Below are positions 47,579-58,456 of a stretch of DNA of 64,000 nt, in pieces (positions within the stretch are counted from its first letter, which is position 1; the number at the start of each line of letters is the position of its first letter). A program made the position numbers and the translations under genes. The notes under the pieces were generated by a model, which saw only the letters and a list, made by a program, of their open reading frames with translations, was not told where the DNA came from and made no database searches. Origin of the DNA: Glandiceps talaboti. Taxonomy: Eukaryota; Hemichordata; Enteropneusta; Spengelidae. The stretch covers positions 18,218,240 to 18,282,239 of the forward strand of contig NC_135561.1 in NCBI RefSeq assembly GCF_964340395.1. Direction: 5' to 3'.

Positions 47579-47722
47579 TCAGTACCGTGTTCTTTCTCTG
47601 TATCCATCTTGCCATCCAGGTGTATTACTGTGATGTCTTTCTGGAGACATTGTGTACATTTCATGTCCTCTCCTGTCATACATGTAGTATTCATTTCTCG
47701 TGTCTCTATTTCTTTCCTGGCG
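47579..47722 (-). pseudogene. LINE ORF1 C-terminal remnant
   Basis: A ~47-codon open end (RQERNRDTRNEYYMYDRRGH..., Arg/Tyr/Glu-rich) starts at the insertion boundary and stops with TGA at 47579-47581, 20 bp before the ORF2 start. Its position suggests the end of ORF1, the RNA-binding protein of LINEs, but no diagnostic domain remains. An overlapping 81-codon frame (47569-47814) crosses the boundary and is not considered real. Confidence 0.5.
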
Positions 47723-47731
47723 ATGCATATA
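47723..47731. repeat. LINE target-site duplication, right copy
   Basis: ATGCATATA, identical to 43895-43903. Confidence 0.75.
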
Positions 47732-47744
47732 TGTAAGCCCTTTA

Positions 47745-47932
47745 ACCCGACGTGTTGCGCCCTCAACGACAGGATATTGAAACGTTGAATTTCTTGATAT
47801 AGTTCGTGTTGCACTTGCAGTCTAGGCCTGTCAGGGGCGTTGTAAATGTTATGACGGGTCGATATATATACTTATATTACGCCAATGTCTTCACCAACGT
47901 TAGGTACCACCCCCTGTAATTCCATACACAAG
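47745..47932 (+). promoter_or_regulatory. Promoter side and 5' untranslated exon of gene B
   Basis: This region aligns, inverted, with 60353-60530 upstream of gene C. Conserved blocks are GTTGCGCCCTCAACG, GGGTCGATA, CCCTGTAA and CACAAG followed by the donor GTAAGATATGCC (cut after 47932). The donor pairs with the acceptor TTCTTCCAACAG at 48714, giving an untranslated first exon and a 782-bp intron. The transcription start was not determined; a TATATATA run lies at 47862-47869 but is not conserved in gene C. Confidence 0.6.
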
Positions 47933-48714
47933 GTAAGATATGCCTAATATGCATTAAAAATCCACGCAATGAATTGTAAACATTGCTGTCATTCTCCGAA
48001 TTTACAATTACATATTCGGGTCATGGCCGATGCCGATTAAATTTCTGAATCCTGGCATTCTAGTATACCTCTATAGTAGATCGTTTAAAAATCATGACAG
48101 TGTCTCTGGGACTGTGCAGCCCAAATGGGTAACTCTTTAACGGAAATTCCTAAACACGGTCACATTGCCGTCACAATATCCGAGGCATGTTACCTCATCT
48201 GACTCGACGTACAAAAAATACTCAAATGCAGGGAACAGAAGGTGGGAATGGGTTTACATAACTGTTAACCGCATTTAGGGACCAAGCAAAGTCCAAACAA
48301 TGCTATTGTTTCAAAAGGTGTTTTAGGGAGGCGTCATTATTTCAATTAGGGGATGACGGGGGGGGGGGTCTCAAAAATTCCACATGCACATCACAGGGGT
48401 CACGGAAAAATAAGGAAAGAGAGGTATGCAAAAATAGTTTGAGCAAACTTGCCATTTCTGTCAGTGTTATTCTAAATAGCTTCCTATAGATGTGAGTGAA
48501 ATTTGCTAAAGCTGCCACCAGGTGATACCCCTCCTACACCCTGTACAGCTGCCTCAATATATGATACTTATTATAAACCAGAGAATTGGCTTTGTAGCCA
48601 TGTTGTCATTCAGTACAAAGTGTAGGGTCTGTGGTACAAGCATAGTCTAAGTCTGAATTCTAAGCAGTGTTTTGATTAAAATAAAAACCAACAGTAATGT
48701 TGTTCTTCCAACAG
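47933..48714 (+). other. Predicted 5' UTR intron of gene B
   Basis: GTAAGA donor and a pyrimidine-rich CAG acceptor; both are conserved in gene C. A G-run at 48359-48368 lies within it. Confidence 0.6.
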
Positions 48715-48821
48715 ATTGCTAACTGATTGATGCTATTTTGAGTGAACCAAGTCAACATGGAATACACACTGTATCTAACCTGCCATCCACTGCAACCATA
48801 GCAACCAGTACGATACCAAGC

Positions 48822-49525
48822 ATGGAGTACACAGTCCCTAACCTGCCATCCACTGCAACCATAGCAACCAGTACAGCACCATCCATGGAGTACACTGTCC
48901 CAAATCTGCCATCATCAGTGTTATGTAAACTAAATGAATTCAGAAAACAGTCTGTATTCACTGATATAGAACTGTGTGTGGAGAATCAAACTTTCCCTTG
49001 TCATCAGGCTGTCTTGGCAAGCTGTAGTTCACTATTTCACAGCATGTCAACATGTGAGACAAGTAGCAGTGTTGAAGAAGCCTTCCAGAATATGAATGCC
49101 GACACTCTAGAAACTGTTCTTGAATTTATCTACACTGGAAAAATACTCATTGATATGGATAATGTTAAACATCTCCAGCAGGCTTCTGATGTATTTGAGT
49201 TACAGCAACTAAGGATTGGTTGTTTAGAGTTTAAAGAAAAGTATTTGAAGTCAGACTGCAAGTCAGAGAACAATGTTGAAAGTGTCTATGAAGTAATAGC
49301 TGAAGAGATGAATTATTACAATGCAGTCGAAGTCGATCAAAGTTTCTCTGAAACAGATAAAGAACAAAAGAAGTATGAAAATAAGAAATATAAGGAAGAC
49401 AGACTGGTTGAATTATTATATCCTACCAACAAAAGATTTTCCAAGAAATTCAAATTGTGGGAACAAGACCAATTAGAGAATAATACTACTGATACCAGTT
49501 ACTATGGTAATAATGATGATGAATC

Positions 49526-49614
<89 letters not shown>

Positions 49615-51734
49615 GTGATGATGCTGACAGCAATGACGTGCTTCATGACAGCCATGAAAGCACTCTCCTCACAAATATAAGTGAATATAAAAGTCATGTT
49701 CAATGTTCAATAAAAAGTACTCCAAATGAGGAATCAGTTTCAAAGGACTCTATGGAAATAGCGACAATGTGTGAAGACATTGACAAAGATGGAAACAGAT
49801 TGTGTGTTAAAACTGAGATAGTAGATACTACTCTTGAAAGTAGAATGTGCACCAACAAATCTCAAGAAGATTCACAAGAAGACAACAGTAATCAAGAAAC
49901 TCTACTGCAAAGTAGTTATGATGATGAATCAGATCAAGACAAAGATAAAAAACATGAAAGGTTTGCAAAGAAAGACAAACAGAAAGGCAAATATGACTGT
50001 GAGTTGTGTGGAGAACAGTGTAAATGCAAACGTCAACTTCTAAGGCATAAGAGACGAGTTCATGATTTACATGTACCTGAATTAATTGTTGAAACTGCAC
50101 CAATTGAATGTCAAATATGTGGTAAAATTTACAGAAGCCGAGAGGGTATGAAGGATCATATGAACATACATGAGGGAAAGACCTTCAAATGTACAATTTG
50201 TGAGATGTCATTTTCCAGGAAGAGTATGTTGTGGTACCACAGAAAGTCAAAACATTCCGATAAACAGCATAAATGTGAAGTATGTAGTCAAGCTTTTGTT
50301 ACCAATAGTATGCTGATGGGTCACAAATACAGAGTACATCATTTAGTACCAGGTCAAGGTGTCAGATGCCAGGTCTGTCGTGAACTTTTTGCATCACAGT
50401 TAAGTTTGCTGCAGCATAAATTGAAAGTTCATCGTGGCACAGAAATGCCAAAACATAAAGAATCTGGAGTTTTATGTGACAACCAGGAGGTCCAAACAAT
50501 CATCGAGAAGAGTACTGGTATATATAGTTGTGACAAGTGTAGCCAAATATTCCAAAGTAAAGAACAGTTAGATGGTCACATGAAAATGTATACAAAAAAG
50601 CAATCAAAAAGTATAAAGTGTCAGTGTCCAGTGTGTGGGAAAACACTCACAAGGGAGAGTATCCAAGGTCACATTGATAGACACAAGGTCAATAAACTAT
50701 ATCAGTGTGAATTCTGTGCTGAACAGTTTCTTACAGATGAACAGCTGACTAATCACCAAACCAAAATGAATCATTTACCTGAGGAAAGTATGTGTACCTT
50801 GTGTAATGAGACATTTCCCTCCAAAATCATAATGTTTGAACACAAGAGCAAAATGCACCCTGTGAAACTTACAGGCCTCACATGTAAAGAATGTGGTAGC
50901 ATCTTTGAAAATAAAGAGCTTCTGAATGAGCATCACTTGACACATACAGATCCCAAATACTGCTGTGAAACATGTGGAAAAACGTTTGCAAGGAAGGAAA
51001 AATTTGATATGCATACAAGCTACCATGATACATATGAAAAGAACAAGGACAGAAATGAGACTATGCAATGCGAAGAGTGTGGAAGGGTCCTAAAGAAGAA
51101 CAATTTCAAAGAACATATGAATTCGCATGAGGGGAAGAAACCATATCAATGTAAAATTTGTGGAGAAAGGTTTGCAAACAGATCTATCAGTTATTATCAC
51201 AGAAAAGTCAAACACACAAGAAAGAAACAATACAAATGTGGTGTGTGTAATGAAGAATTTGTATTGAAGATATATCTGAGACGCCATGAAGATAAAATGA
51301 ATCATTCACAAGAAAGTGTTACATGCAATATATGCAACGAGACGTTTCCATCACGAGTTCAGTTCTGGAAGCATGGCAGAAAAATGCACTCTGAAAAACT
51401 AGTGACTTGTGATGAGTGTGGAATTGTCTTTGAAACTAAAGAACTCTTGAAACAACATTACTCTTCTCATAGCAAAGATGAGAAATATTGCTGTGAGAAA
51501 TGTGGAAAAACATTTGGGAGAAAAGAAACGTTGGTGAAACATGTTAAGAATCATAAACTAAATGCTGACGGGCCGTATGAATGCCATGTATGTGGTAAAA
51601 CTATCACAACTAAATACAGTCTGAGAGAACATATGAATATTCATGCAGGAACAAAACCATACCAGTGTGAGATTTGTGACAAGGCCTTCAGAGGAAAGTC
51701 ACAATTATATCACCATAAAAAGAATAAACACTGA
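48822..51734 (+). CDS. BTB/POZ zinc-finger protein B, 19 C2H2 fingers
   Basis: 970 residues from the first in-frame ATG (48822). The open frame extends upstream to 48738 but offers no ATG, and an earlier ATG at 48757 is out of frame. The N-terminus contains a 21-residue repeat (MEYTVPNLPSTATIATSTAP) before the BTB domain (~33-143: FTDIELCVENQTFPCHQAVL, LEFIYTGKILI). A linker follows with poly-Ala and a poly-Asp run of about 25 residues (~241-266). Nineteen C2H2 fingers (~393-970) start CELCGEQCKC and end CEICDKAFRGKSQLYHHKKN. The sixth (CDKCSQIFQSKEQL...HMKMY) has Tyr in place of the final His and is probably weak. The long finger array without canonical TGEKP linkers and the BTB domain suggest a nuclear DNA-binding regulator. 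Confidence 0.93.
49529..49620 (+). repeat. Coding (GCT)n/(GAT)n repeat in gene B
   Basis: A GCT block (poly-Ala) followed by GAT/GGT repeats (poly-Asp). The matching tract in gene C (58373-58458) lacks the Ala block and has a Gly block instead, so the tract varies between paralogues. Confidence 0.9.
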
Positions 51735-51764
51735 ACACAATACAGCACTGTGCTCATTAGGCCT

Positions 51765-51770
51765 AATAAA
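51765..51770 (+). terminator. Poly(A) signal of gene B
   Basis: AATAAA 31 bp after the stop. The gene B/C sequence match ends just before it (at ...TGCTCATTAG), so gene C lacks this signal. Confidence 0.6.
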
Positions 51771-51960
51771 ACAAATGGTATGGTTCTGATTATGCTCAAT
51801 TTTAGAATAGGTGGGGTAGGTAGATTTTTTATTTTATTTTAGTATATATTTTTTTTCATGTGTGAGTGTCTAGTTCAGGTTTTCCATATGGTCTCTGTGT
51901 TATTGGTTTCTTCCCATCAGCCTTTACAGATTGAAAGAACAGTTTTATATTGTCTTTTTA

Positions 51961-52121
51961 AGTTGATGTCAGTTTCCACATCCACTATTCCTCGTGAGAC
52001 TTCACAGTTTTTTTTATTTTAATTTTTTTTGAATGTGTAAAAAAAAGTTTAGGGTCAGCATTGAAAAACTAGGTGGGGTCAGGTAACCAGAACCAAACAA
52101 TTATTTTTTTAAGGCGTTGGC
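51961..52121 (-). repeat. Dispersed repeat family 1, copy 2
   Basis: Inverted match to 2691-2855 along its full length, including the T-rich block next to CTGACCCTAAAC and the AAACTGACATCAACTT end. Confidence 0.65.
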
Positions 52122-53289
52122 TGGAAGACTGAATTATAACCTCACAGAGGCATGTAAAATTGAAAATTTAACAAAAATCATCTCTACCTCCCTTAGGGTA
52201 AATGTGTAAAAAGTCATCATTTTCACCATTTTTTTTAATGAATGAGTGAAACTCATTTCCCCAGATAATGAAAATAAGCTACACTTTCAAAGAAACATGA
52301 TACAAATATACAAAATTAATACAAAGAATAACACAATTGTTATCTGATGTGGACCATGGAAATAGTTCAGCAGCACTAGTCTTGTCCATGGCCTGTACAA
52401 TTTTCTACATGTTCTTTTTGCAGCAGTACTAATAAACACCCTTCTTTCAGCCAGTGAATATTTTACAGGTAATGCATGTGCATCTGAATATCTTTGAAGC
52501 CCTGTTTATATCACTTATCTATTCACAATATTAGCATACATGTGAAATTATGGAGAGGGGATTGTGCAAAATATACACAGATGAAAAGAGGTCAGCAACA
52601 CTTGTGCTCAGATCTTGTACTAGATATCATTAGCAACATTAAAATAATTGGGGGCGGTCAGTTTCTTCAGCCATCATGGGGGGGGGGGGGGGCTTGGAGT
52701 ATTTTGTTGTGGAATGTGATGGAAGAACAATTCATTCCTACAATGGTATGACCTTGCTTGAACTGTGGTATTTTTTTTATTCCCATATATCTATCTGCGT
52801 TCTTCAATATTATTTCACCCAGAGTTACATTCAAACAAAACTCCATACATGTACTCTGTGTACATATATTACCTACCATACTGGTTACTGTACATGCTAT
52901 GCAAATACTTGGCTGTTTCACAATCAATGCTGCATTTATGTTACTCTTGGTGACATAAATTGAAAGTTCCATAATGGCTAAAGGTGTCTTCATAGATACT
53001 TTATAAATAAATAAAGTAAATGAATGAATAAATAAATAAATAAAACAAGTTAATCAATAAGTCTAAATTGTTGTTTTCTTCTGGGTGAAGAAATTATTAG
53101 ATATGTACCAGAGATTACTAACTTGCACCACTCTACATGCATACTAGTGGTATTTACACTGCAGTAAAATACCAAAAACATGATTGCATACACACATGCA
53201 AATGATATGCAAATAAGGATGCAGTTGTTCGTTGTACACAAAAGCAGTGTCGTTTTTATGGACCCCATATCGTGTGACTTCCTATGTGG

Positions 53290-53410
53290 ATACTTTGGTA
53301 TTTTTTTTTGCACTCGCGTTTGCAGTGTTTTCTTCTGCACTTTCATTTACTATGCTAGTGAAAGTACTGCTGCAGAGAACACTGCAAGCACTCATAAAAA
53401 TACCCCAATG
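53290..53410. repeat. Imperfect inverted repeat
   Basis: Left arm (GGTATTTTTTTTTGCACTCG... GCAGTGTT) pairs with the right arm (AACACTGCAAGCACTCATAAA...TACC) around ACTTTCATTTACTATGCTAGTGAAAGT, which itself is a small hairpin. It is a MITE-like foldback without a recognised target duplication. Confidence 0.6.
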
Positions 53411-53959
53411 GGTGGGGTGGTGGTGGTCAGGTTGTAGAAGTACGTGATGGGGGGGGGGGGGGTCAGTCTGATGTGGGTTTTACAGAGGGGTCAGAGACTA
53501 TTTGTCAAATGGAAAACTCCACTGAACCCCACCTAATCATGACAGAGAAGTGGGATTCAAATGATGTTTCCGTGCCACTACATGGGATATATGACCTTTA
53601 TGGCCTGGATATGGGATTTGCCACCTTTGGTAGTACAGCTTACGTCCCTCCTAAAGTCAGGCCCTTCCACTGTAAAATCTTCATAAAAATTAATCATATA
53701 CCCTATGTAGTGGTACAGAAACATAATTTAAATCATGTACACATTGATTGTGAAACATTTTATGTTCAGGAACGTAAAGATATTGAGAAAAAAAATCAAA
53801 GCTAGATCACTGAATTAACGGATATTGATGAGGGCACCACTTGCCATATTTGGGTAAAGTGTGCCAGGGAGTAATATGAAAATTATTGCACGGGTACACA
53901 GGTTTGATGCACATTCTCTCCATTGGAATACACATACAAGCGATACTGGGTATGTGATA

Positions 53960-54150
53960 TGTGGATAGAGGGTGTCAGGGTGTGATAGTATATTTGGACA
54001 TAGTGTATCTGGGTGATAGCATATTTGGACATAGGGTGTCGGGGTGTGATACCATATTTGGACATGGCGTATCTGGGTGATACCATATTTGGACATAGTT
54101 GTGTCAGGGTGTGAAACCATATTTAGAGAGTGCCAAGGTGTGATACCATA
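53960..54150. repeat. Degenerate ~30-bp tandem repeats
   Basis: Six or so units containing ACCATATTTGGACATAG and GGGTGTGATA or TATCTGGGTGATA alternate. The long minus-strand open frame over this array is a by-product of the repeat. Confidence 0.8.
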
Positions 54151-54671
54151 TTTAGCCATATTGTAGCATTCCAAGACATGATACATGGCTATGAAATATA
54201 CTTTTCTATCTTGTGAAAGAAACATGACTTGAGGTATGTGTAAATAACAGAAACCATTCATTATTGTTATATTTGACTGTTTGTTTAATGAACCGAAGCC
54301 TGGCACTTCTACCTAAAGTTGGCGTACATTTCATAAACATCTGAAACAGAAAGTTAATCATTTCAATCTAGTGAGCACAAGTGAAAGGAATAAAACAGTG
54401 AAATTAAAACTCAGAGATGCTCACCATAGTTATTTATTTTTACAGTGACTTGTATGCCAGATGATCAGACGATGTTTTATTTCTTTTGATTTGTTAATTA
54501 ATTGGCATATCATATTTGACTCTAACAAGAATTCTACTACTACTTCTACTGTAATATATGTATAAACATACTGTGCACTTCGAGTATACATTTTGTATGT
54601 ACTGTATTTCTTGATGAAAACATTCAAAACTTATAGCATGATATAGTAACAAAAATTTTGACTTATTCTCT

Positions 54672-54860
54672 AGACTGTTGACAGTCGTTTGTGCCTTTTT
54701 TGATACGTTTTATCTAAAACTAAAGTTGTCGCCTCGCTTCAATCCTGAGCAATACTGTAACTGCGTACTGATTAGCAACAGCGAGTGCCAGAAGCACAGT
54801 TCTGTGTCTTCGGCACTCACGTGTACAATTCCTATCAGTACGCGTTAGTTATATAGGCCT
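54672..54860. mobile_element. Partial copy of the GACTGTCGACAGTC MITE family
   Basis: The left end TAGACTGTTGACAGTCGTTTG, then GCCTTTTTT, then ACGTTTTATCTAAA, matches the terminus of the element at 63022-63262. An internal hairpin (GCGTACTGATTAG... and ...CTATCAGTACGC) follows. The right terminal repeat is not visible, so the copy is truncated or diverged. Confidence 0.6.
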
Positions 54861-55245
54861 TTTCAAAATTTGCCATGGTGGCGCTCTACTTCCTGTCTGT
54901 ATGTACCTTGGGGGTATACATGTCATTTCTAATAATATTTTTATCGTCAATATAGTGCAGATATATTAAGGTGCTGTCATATCATTTACATGAAGCTCTA
55001 TTCCATATAACCGACAGTACTTTTGTTACCAAACCAGAGTGACTGTAGAGTTTCAGTTAGGTGCCATGGTGTACTCTACATCTCAGTATTGTTTCAATCC
55101 CAGGGTTTTTCATTAGTGTTATCTTATCAGTGGAGTTCTAAGGATTACATGGGATCATTTTGTTTCATTCTGGACCAACTTTTTCTAAAGTTCTGACATA
55201 CAATTGTTTTTCAAACCTAAATGTTAAACCTGAGCCAAGGTGGTT

Positions 55246-55512
55246 CTTAAACTTCAAGACAGAGAACTTCTCTGATCTGAGGTGGTTCTTATACTACAAG
55301 AAATAGAACTTCTCTGATCTGAGGTGGTTTTTGAACTTCAAGAAAGAGAACTTCTCTGATCTGAGGTGCTTCTTAAACTTCAAGAAATAGAACTTCTCTG
55401 ATCTGAGGTGGTTCTTGAACTTCAAGAAATAGAACTTCTCTGATCTGAGGTGGTTCTTGAACTTCAAGAAAGAGAACTTCTCTGATCTGAGGTGCTTCTT
55501 AAACTTCAAGAA
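55246..55512. repeat. 43-bp tandem repeat array
   Basis: Six copies of a 43-bp unit (GAACTTCTCTGATCTGAGGTGGTTCTT...CTTCAAGAAATA type). Two diverged copies in inverted orientation occur in the 3' flank of gene A (42700-42780), showing that the unit predates its local expansion. Confidence 0.9.
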
Positions 55513-55689
55513 TCTTTGTCTCCATTTCTCCTGCTTTGGGGACCAGAAAAGGGTTTAAGGTGTGTAAAGCTCCAAACTTTGTTTACTTCCCATGATACCT
55601 CACCCCCAGTGTACAGTAGTCCTCTACTGAACTAGCTTTGCCAATTTGCATATCTCTACTTGGAAAGGTGGGATTGGTGTTGATATGAA

Positions 55690-55890
55690 CAACTTTAACT
55701 ACCAAACCACAGTGACTGTAGAGTTTCAATTAGGTGGCCCAATGTTACTACCAAACCACAGTGACTGTAGAGTTTCAGTTAGGTGGCCCAATGTTACTAC
55801 CAAACCACAGTGACTGTAGAGTTTCAATTAGGTGGCCCAATGTTACTACCAAACCACAGTGACTGTAGAGTTTCAGTTAGGTGGCACAAT
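55690..55890. repeat. ~48-bp tandem repeat array
   Basis: Four copies of a ~48-bp unit containing CTACCAAACCACAGTGACTG then TAGAGTTTCA-TTAGGTGGC. A related single copy lies at 55021-55070. Confidence 0.9.
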
Positions 55891-55976
55891 GTTTTTCACA
55901 TCTCATACAAGGTTTTTGCTATGAATTACATAAGTATACAGGCACTGGTACTACACAAGAATGATAAATTTGATCT

Positions 55977-56061
55977 CACTGTGAATACAAATCAACATCA
56001 CTGGAGGATGACAGAAGGACAATTAAATCAAACACAAAACTGTTTATTTGTATTCACAGTG
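55977..56061. repeat. Stem-loop with perfect 16-bp arms
   Basis: CACTGTGAATACAAAT (55977-55992) and its exact inverse (56046-56061) flank a 53-bp loop. Confidence 0.8.
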
Positions 56062-56089
56062 CGATAAAGTGTAACATTTCATGTGTGTG

Positions 56090-56500
56090 CGTACAATCAG
56101 TGGATGCATTTTGTTTGTGTAATTTGTAGCAAAAAACGTTGTGTGAGAAGTAAAATACATCAAACTGCTAAACAGAAACTGTATAATCTTTCTGATAAGG
56201 GTTTCCTAAGCATATGAAATGCTACCATATTCTAAATACATGTGAGGCTTCTTACTGGATGCTCGTTGTTTGTGTGTCTATTTATCTTGATTTTGAAAGG
56301 AAACATTTTATTGCACAAATTACATGTGTTTTCCTCAGATAAATGATTCATATCAGTTTAGTGATTAGTCCGCTTTATATATGTAAAAAATAAACCGCTC
56401 ACTACATACATTGCACTTGAACTTGAAGGCCGAGTTGAAATCAGCCAAACCAGTGTTTTCCTTTCAGGAGGAATACACATGCAGAGGTGATTTTTGTCAC
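56090..56500 (-). pseudogene. Decayed zinc-finger fragment downstream of gene C
   Basis: On the minus strand this region aligns with fingers 7-11 of gene B. The clearest parts are CNVCSERF (56392-56415), MNHLSEENTCNLCNKMFPFK (56292-56351) and a CCTCACATGTA...GAATATGGTAGCAT block corresponding to the next finger. Stops and indels break the frame. Gene C lacks exactly the fingers equivalent to 6-8 of gene B, but here the match runs on past them into fingers 9-11, so this is more likely the remnant of another paralogue than an excised piece of gene C. Confidence 0.65.
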
Positions 56501-56562
56501 TTCTTCATTTCTACACAGTTCTAATTCAGTCTTCTACTAATGAGCACAGTGCTGTATTGTGT

Positions 56563-58386
56563 TCAGTGTTTATTCTTTTTATGGTGATATAATTGTGACT
56601 TTCCTCTGAAGGCCTTGTCACAAATCTCACACTGGTATGGTTTTGTTCCTGCATGAATATTCATATGTTCTCTCAGACTGTATTTAGTTGTGATAGTTTT
56701 ACCACATACATGGCATTCATAGTCAGCATGTAGTTTGTGATTCTTAACATGTTTCACCAACATTTCTTTTCTTCCAAATGTTTTTCCACATTTCTCACAG
56801 CAATATTTCTCATCTTTGCTATGGGAAGAGTAATGCTGTTTCAAGAGTTCTTTAGTTTCAAAGACAATTCCACACTCATCGCATGTCACTAGTTTTTCAG
56901 AGTGCATTTTTCTGCCATGCTTCCAGAACTGAACTCGTGATGGAAACGTCTCATTGCATATATTGCATGTAACACTTTCTTGTGAATGATTCATTTTATC
57001 TTCATGGCGTCTCAGATATATCTTCCATACAAATTCTTCATTACACACACCACATTTGTATTGTTTCTTCTCAGTGTGTTTAACTTTTCTGTGATAATAA
57101 CTGATAGATTTGTTTGCAAACCTTTCTCCACAAATTTTACACTGGTATGGTTTCTTCCCCTCATGCGAATTCATATGTTCTTTGAAGTTGTTCTTCTTTA
57201 GGACCCTTCCACACTCTTCGCATTGCATAGTCTCATTTCTGTCCTTGTTCTTTTCATATGTATCATGGTAGCTTGTATGCCTATCAAATCTTTCCTTTCT
57301 TGCAAACACTTTTCCACATGTTTCACAGCAGTATTTGGGATCTGTATGTGTCAAGTGATGTTCCTTCAGAAGCTCTTTATTTTCAAAGATGCTACCACAA
57401 TCTTTACATGTGAGACTTTTTACTCTATGCATGTTACTCTTGTGTTCATTCATCATGATTTTGGAAGGAAATGTCTTATCGCACAAATTACATGTGATGT
57501 TCTCACATAAATGATTCGGGAATCTATTTTCCGGGATTTCTGTGTCACGATGAACTTTCAATTTGTGCTGCTGGAGGCTTACATGTGATGCAAAAGGTGC
57601 CTGACAGACCTGGCATCTCACACATTCACTTGATAGCAAATGATGGACTCTGTCTTTATGATTCATCAACATACTATTGGTAGTAAAAGCTCGACCACAT
57701 ATTTCACATTTAGGCTGTTTATCGGAATGTTTTGACTTTCTGTGGTACCACAACATCCTCATCACAGGATATGAAATGTCACAAATTGTACATTTGAAGG
57801 GTGTCTTTCCCTCATGTATGTTCATATGTTGCTTCAGGTATCTCTGGCCTTTGTAAATTTTACCACATATTTGACATTCAACTGGTGCAGTTTTCACAAT
57901 TAATTCAGGTACATGTAAATCATGAACTCGTCTCTTATGCCTTAGAAGTTGACGTTTGCATTTACACTGTTCTCCACACAACTCACAGTCATATTTGCCT
58001 TTCTGTTTGTCTTTCTTTGCAAACCTTTCATGTTTTTTATCTTTGTCTTGATCTGATTCTTCTCCATCATCATAACTACTTTGTATTAGAGTTTCTTGAT
58101 TACTGTTGTTTTCTTGTGAATCTTCTTGAGATTTGTTGGTGCCCACTCTACTTTCAAGAATAGTATCTACTATCTTAGTTTTAACACACAATCTGTTTCC
58201 ATCTTTGTCAATGTCTTCACACATTGTCGCTATTTCCATAGAATCCTTTGAAACTGATTCCTCATTTGAAGTACTTTTTATTGAACATTGAACATGACTT
58301 TTATTTTCACTTATATTTGTGAGGAGAGTGCTTTCATGGCTGTCAGGAAGCACGTCATTGCTGTCATCATCATTATCATCATCATC

Positions 58387-58456
<70 letters not shown>

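Larger units (their letters stand above)
43904..47722 (-). mobile_element. Non-LTR retrotransposon (LINE), 5'-truncated in ORF1
   Basis: A 3.8 kb minus-strand insertion bounded by a 9-bp ATGCATATA duplication. It starts within an ORF1-like remnant, contains a complete ORF2, and ends in a short AT-rich 3' untranslated region with an (TTATC)4 tail rather than poly(A). Tails of short tandem repeats are found in several LINE clades such as CR1/L2-like groups, but the clade cannot be fixed by eye. The intact ORF2 and clean duplication suggest a fairly recent insertion. It lies about 210 bp upstream of the predicted first splice donor of gene B. Confidence 0.9.
51771..53950. other. Intergenic stretch between genes B and C, left half
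   Basis: No gene supported. It contains the inverted dispersed repeat at 51961-52121, a hairpin related to 11906-11947 at 52346-52392, two G-runs (52678-52693, 53449-53462) and an imperfect inverted repeat at 53290-53410. Confidence 0.5.

Noticed and set aside
47569-47814. 81-codon minus-strand frame upstream of LINE ORF2
   Set aside because: It runs across the target-site duplication from host DNA into the LINE; the frame ending at 47579 fits an ORF1 remnant better.
48757-48759. First ATG in the second exon of gene B
   Set aside because: It is out of frame with the BTB domain; the next ATG at 48822 is in frame and matches the starts in genes A and C.
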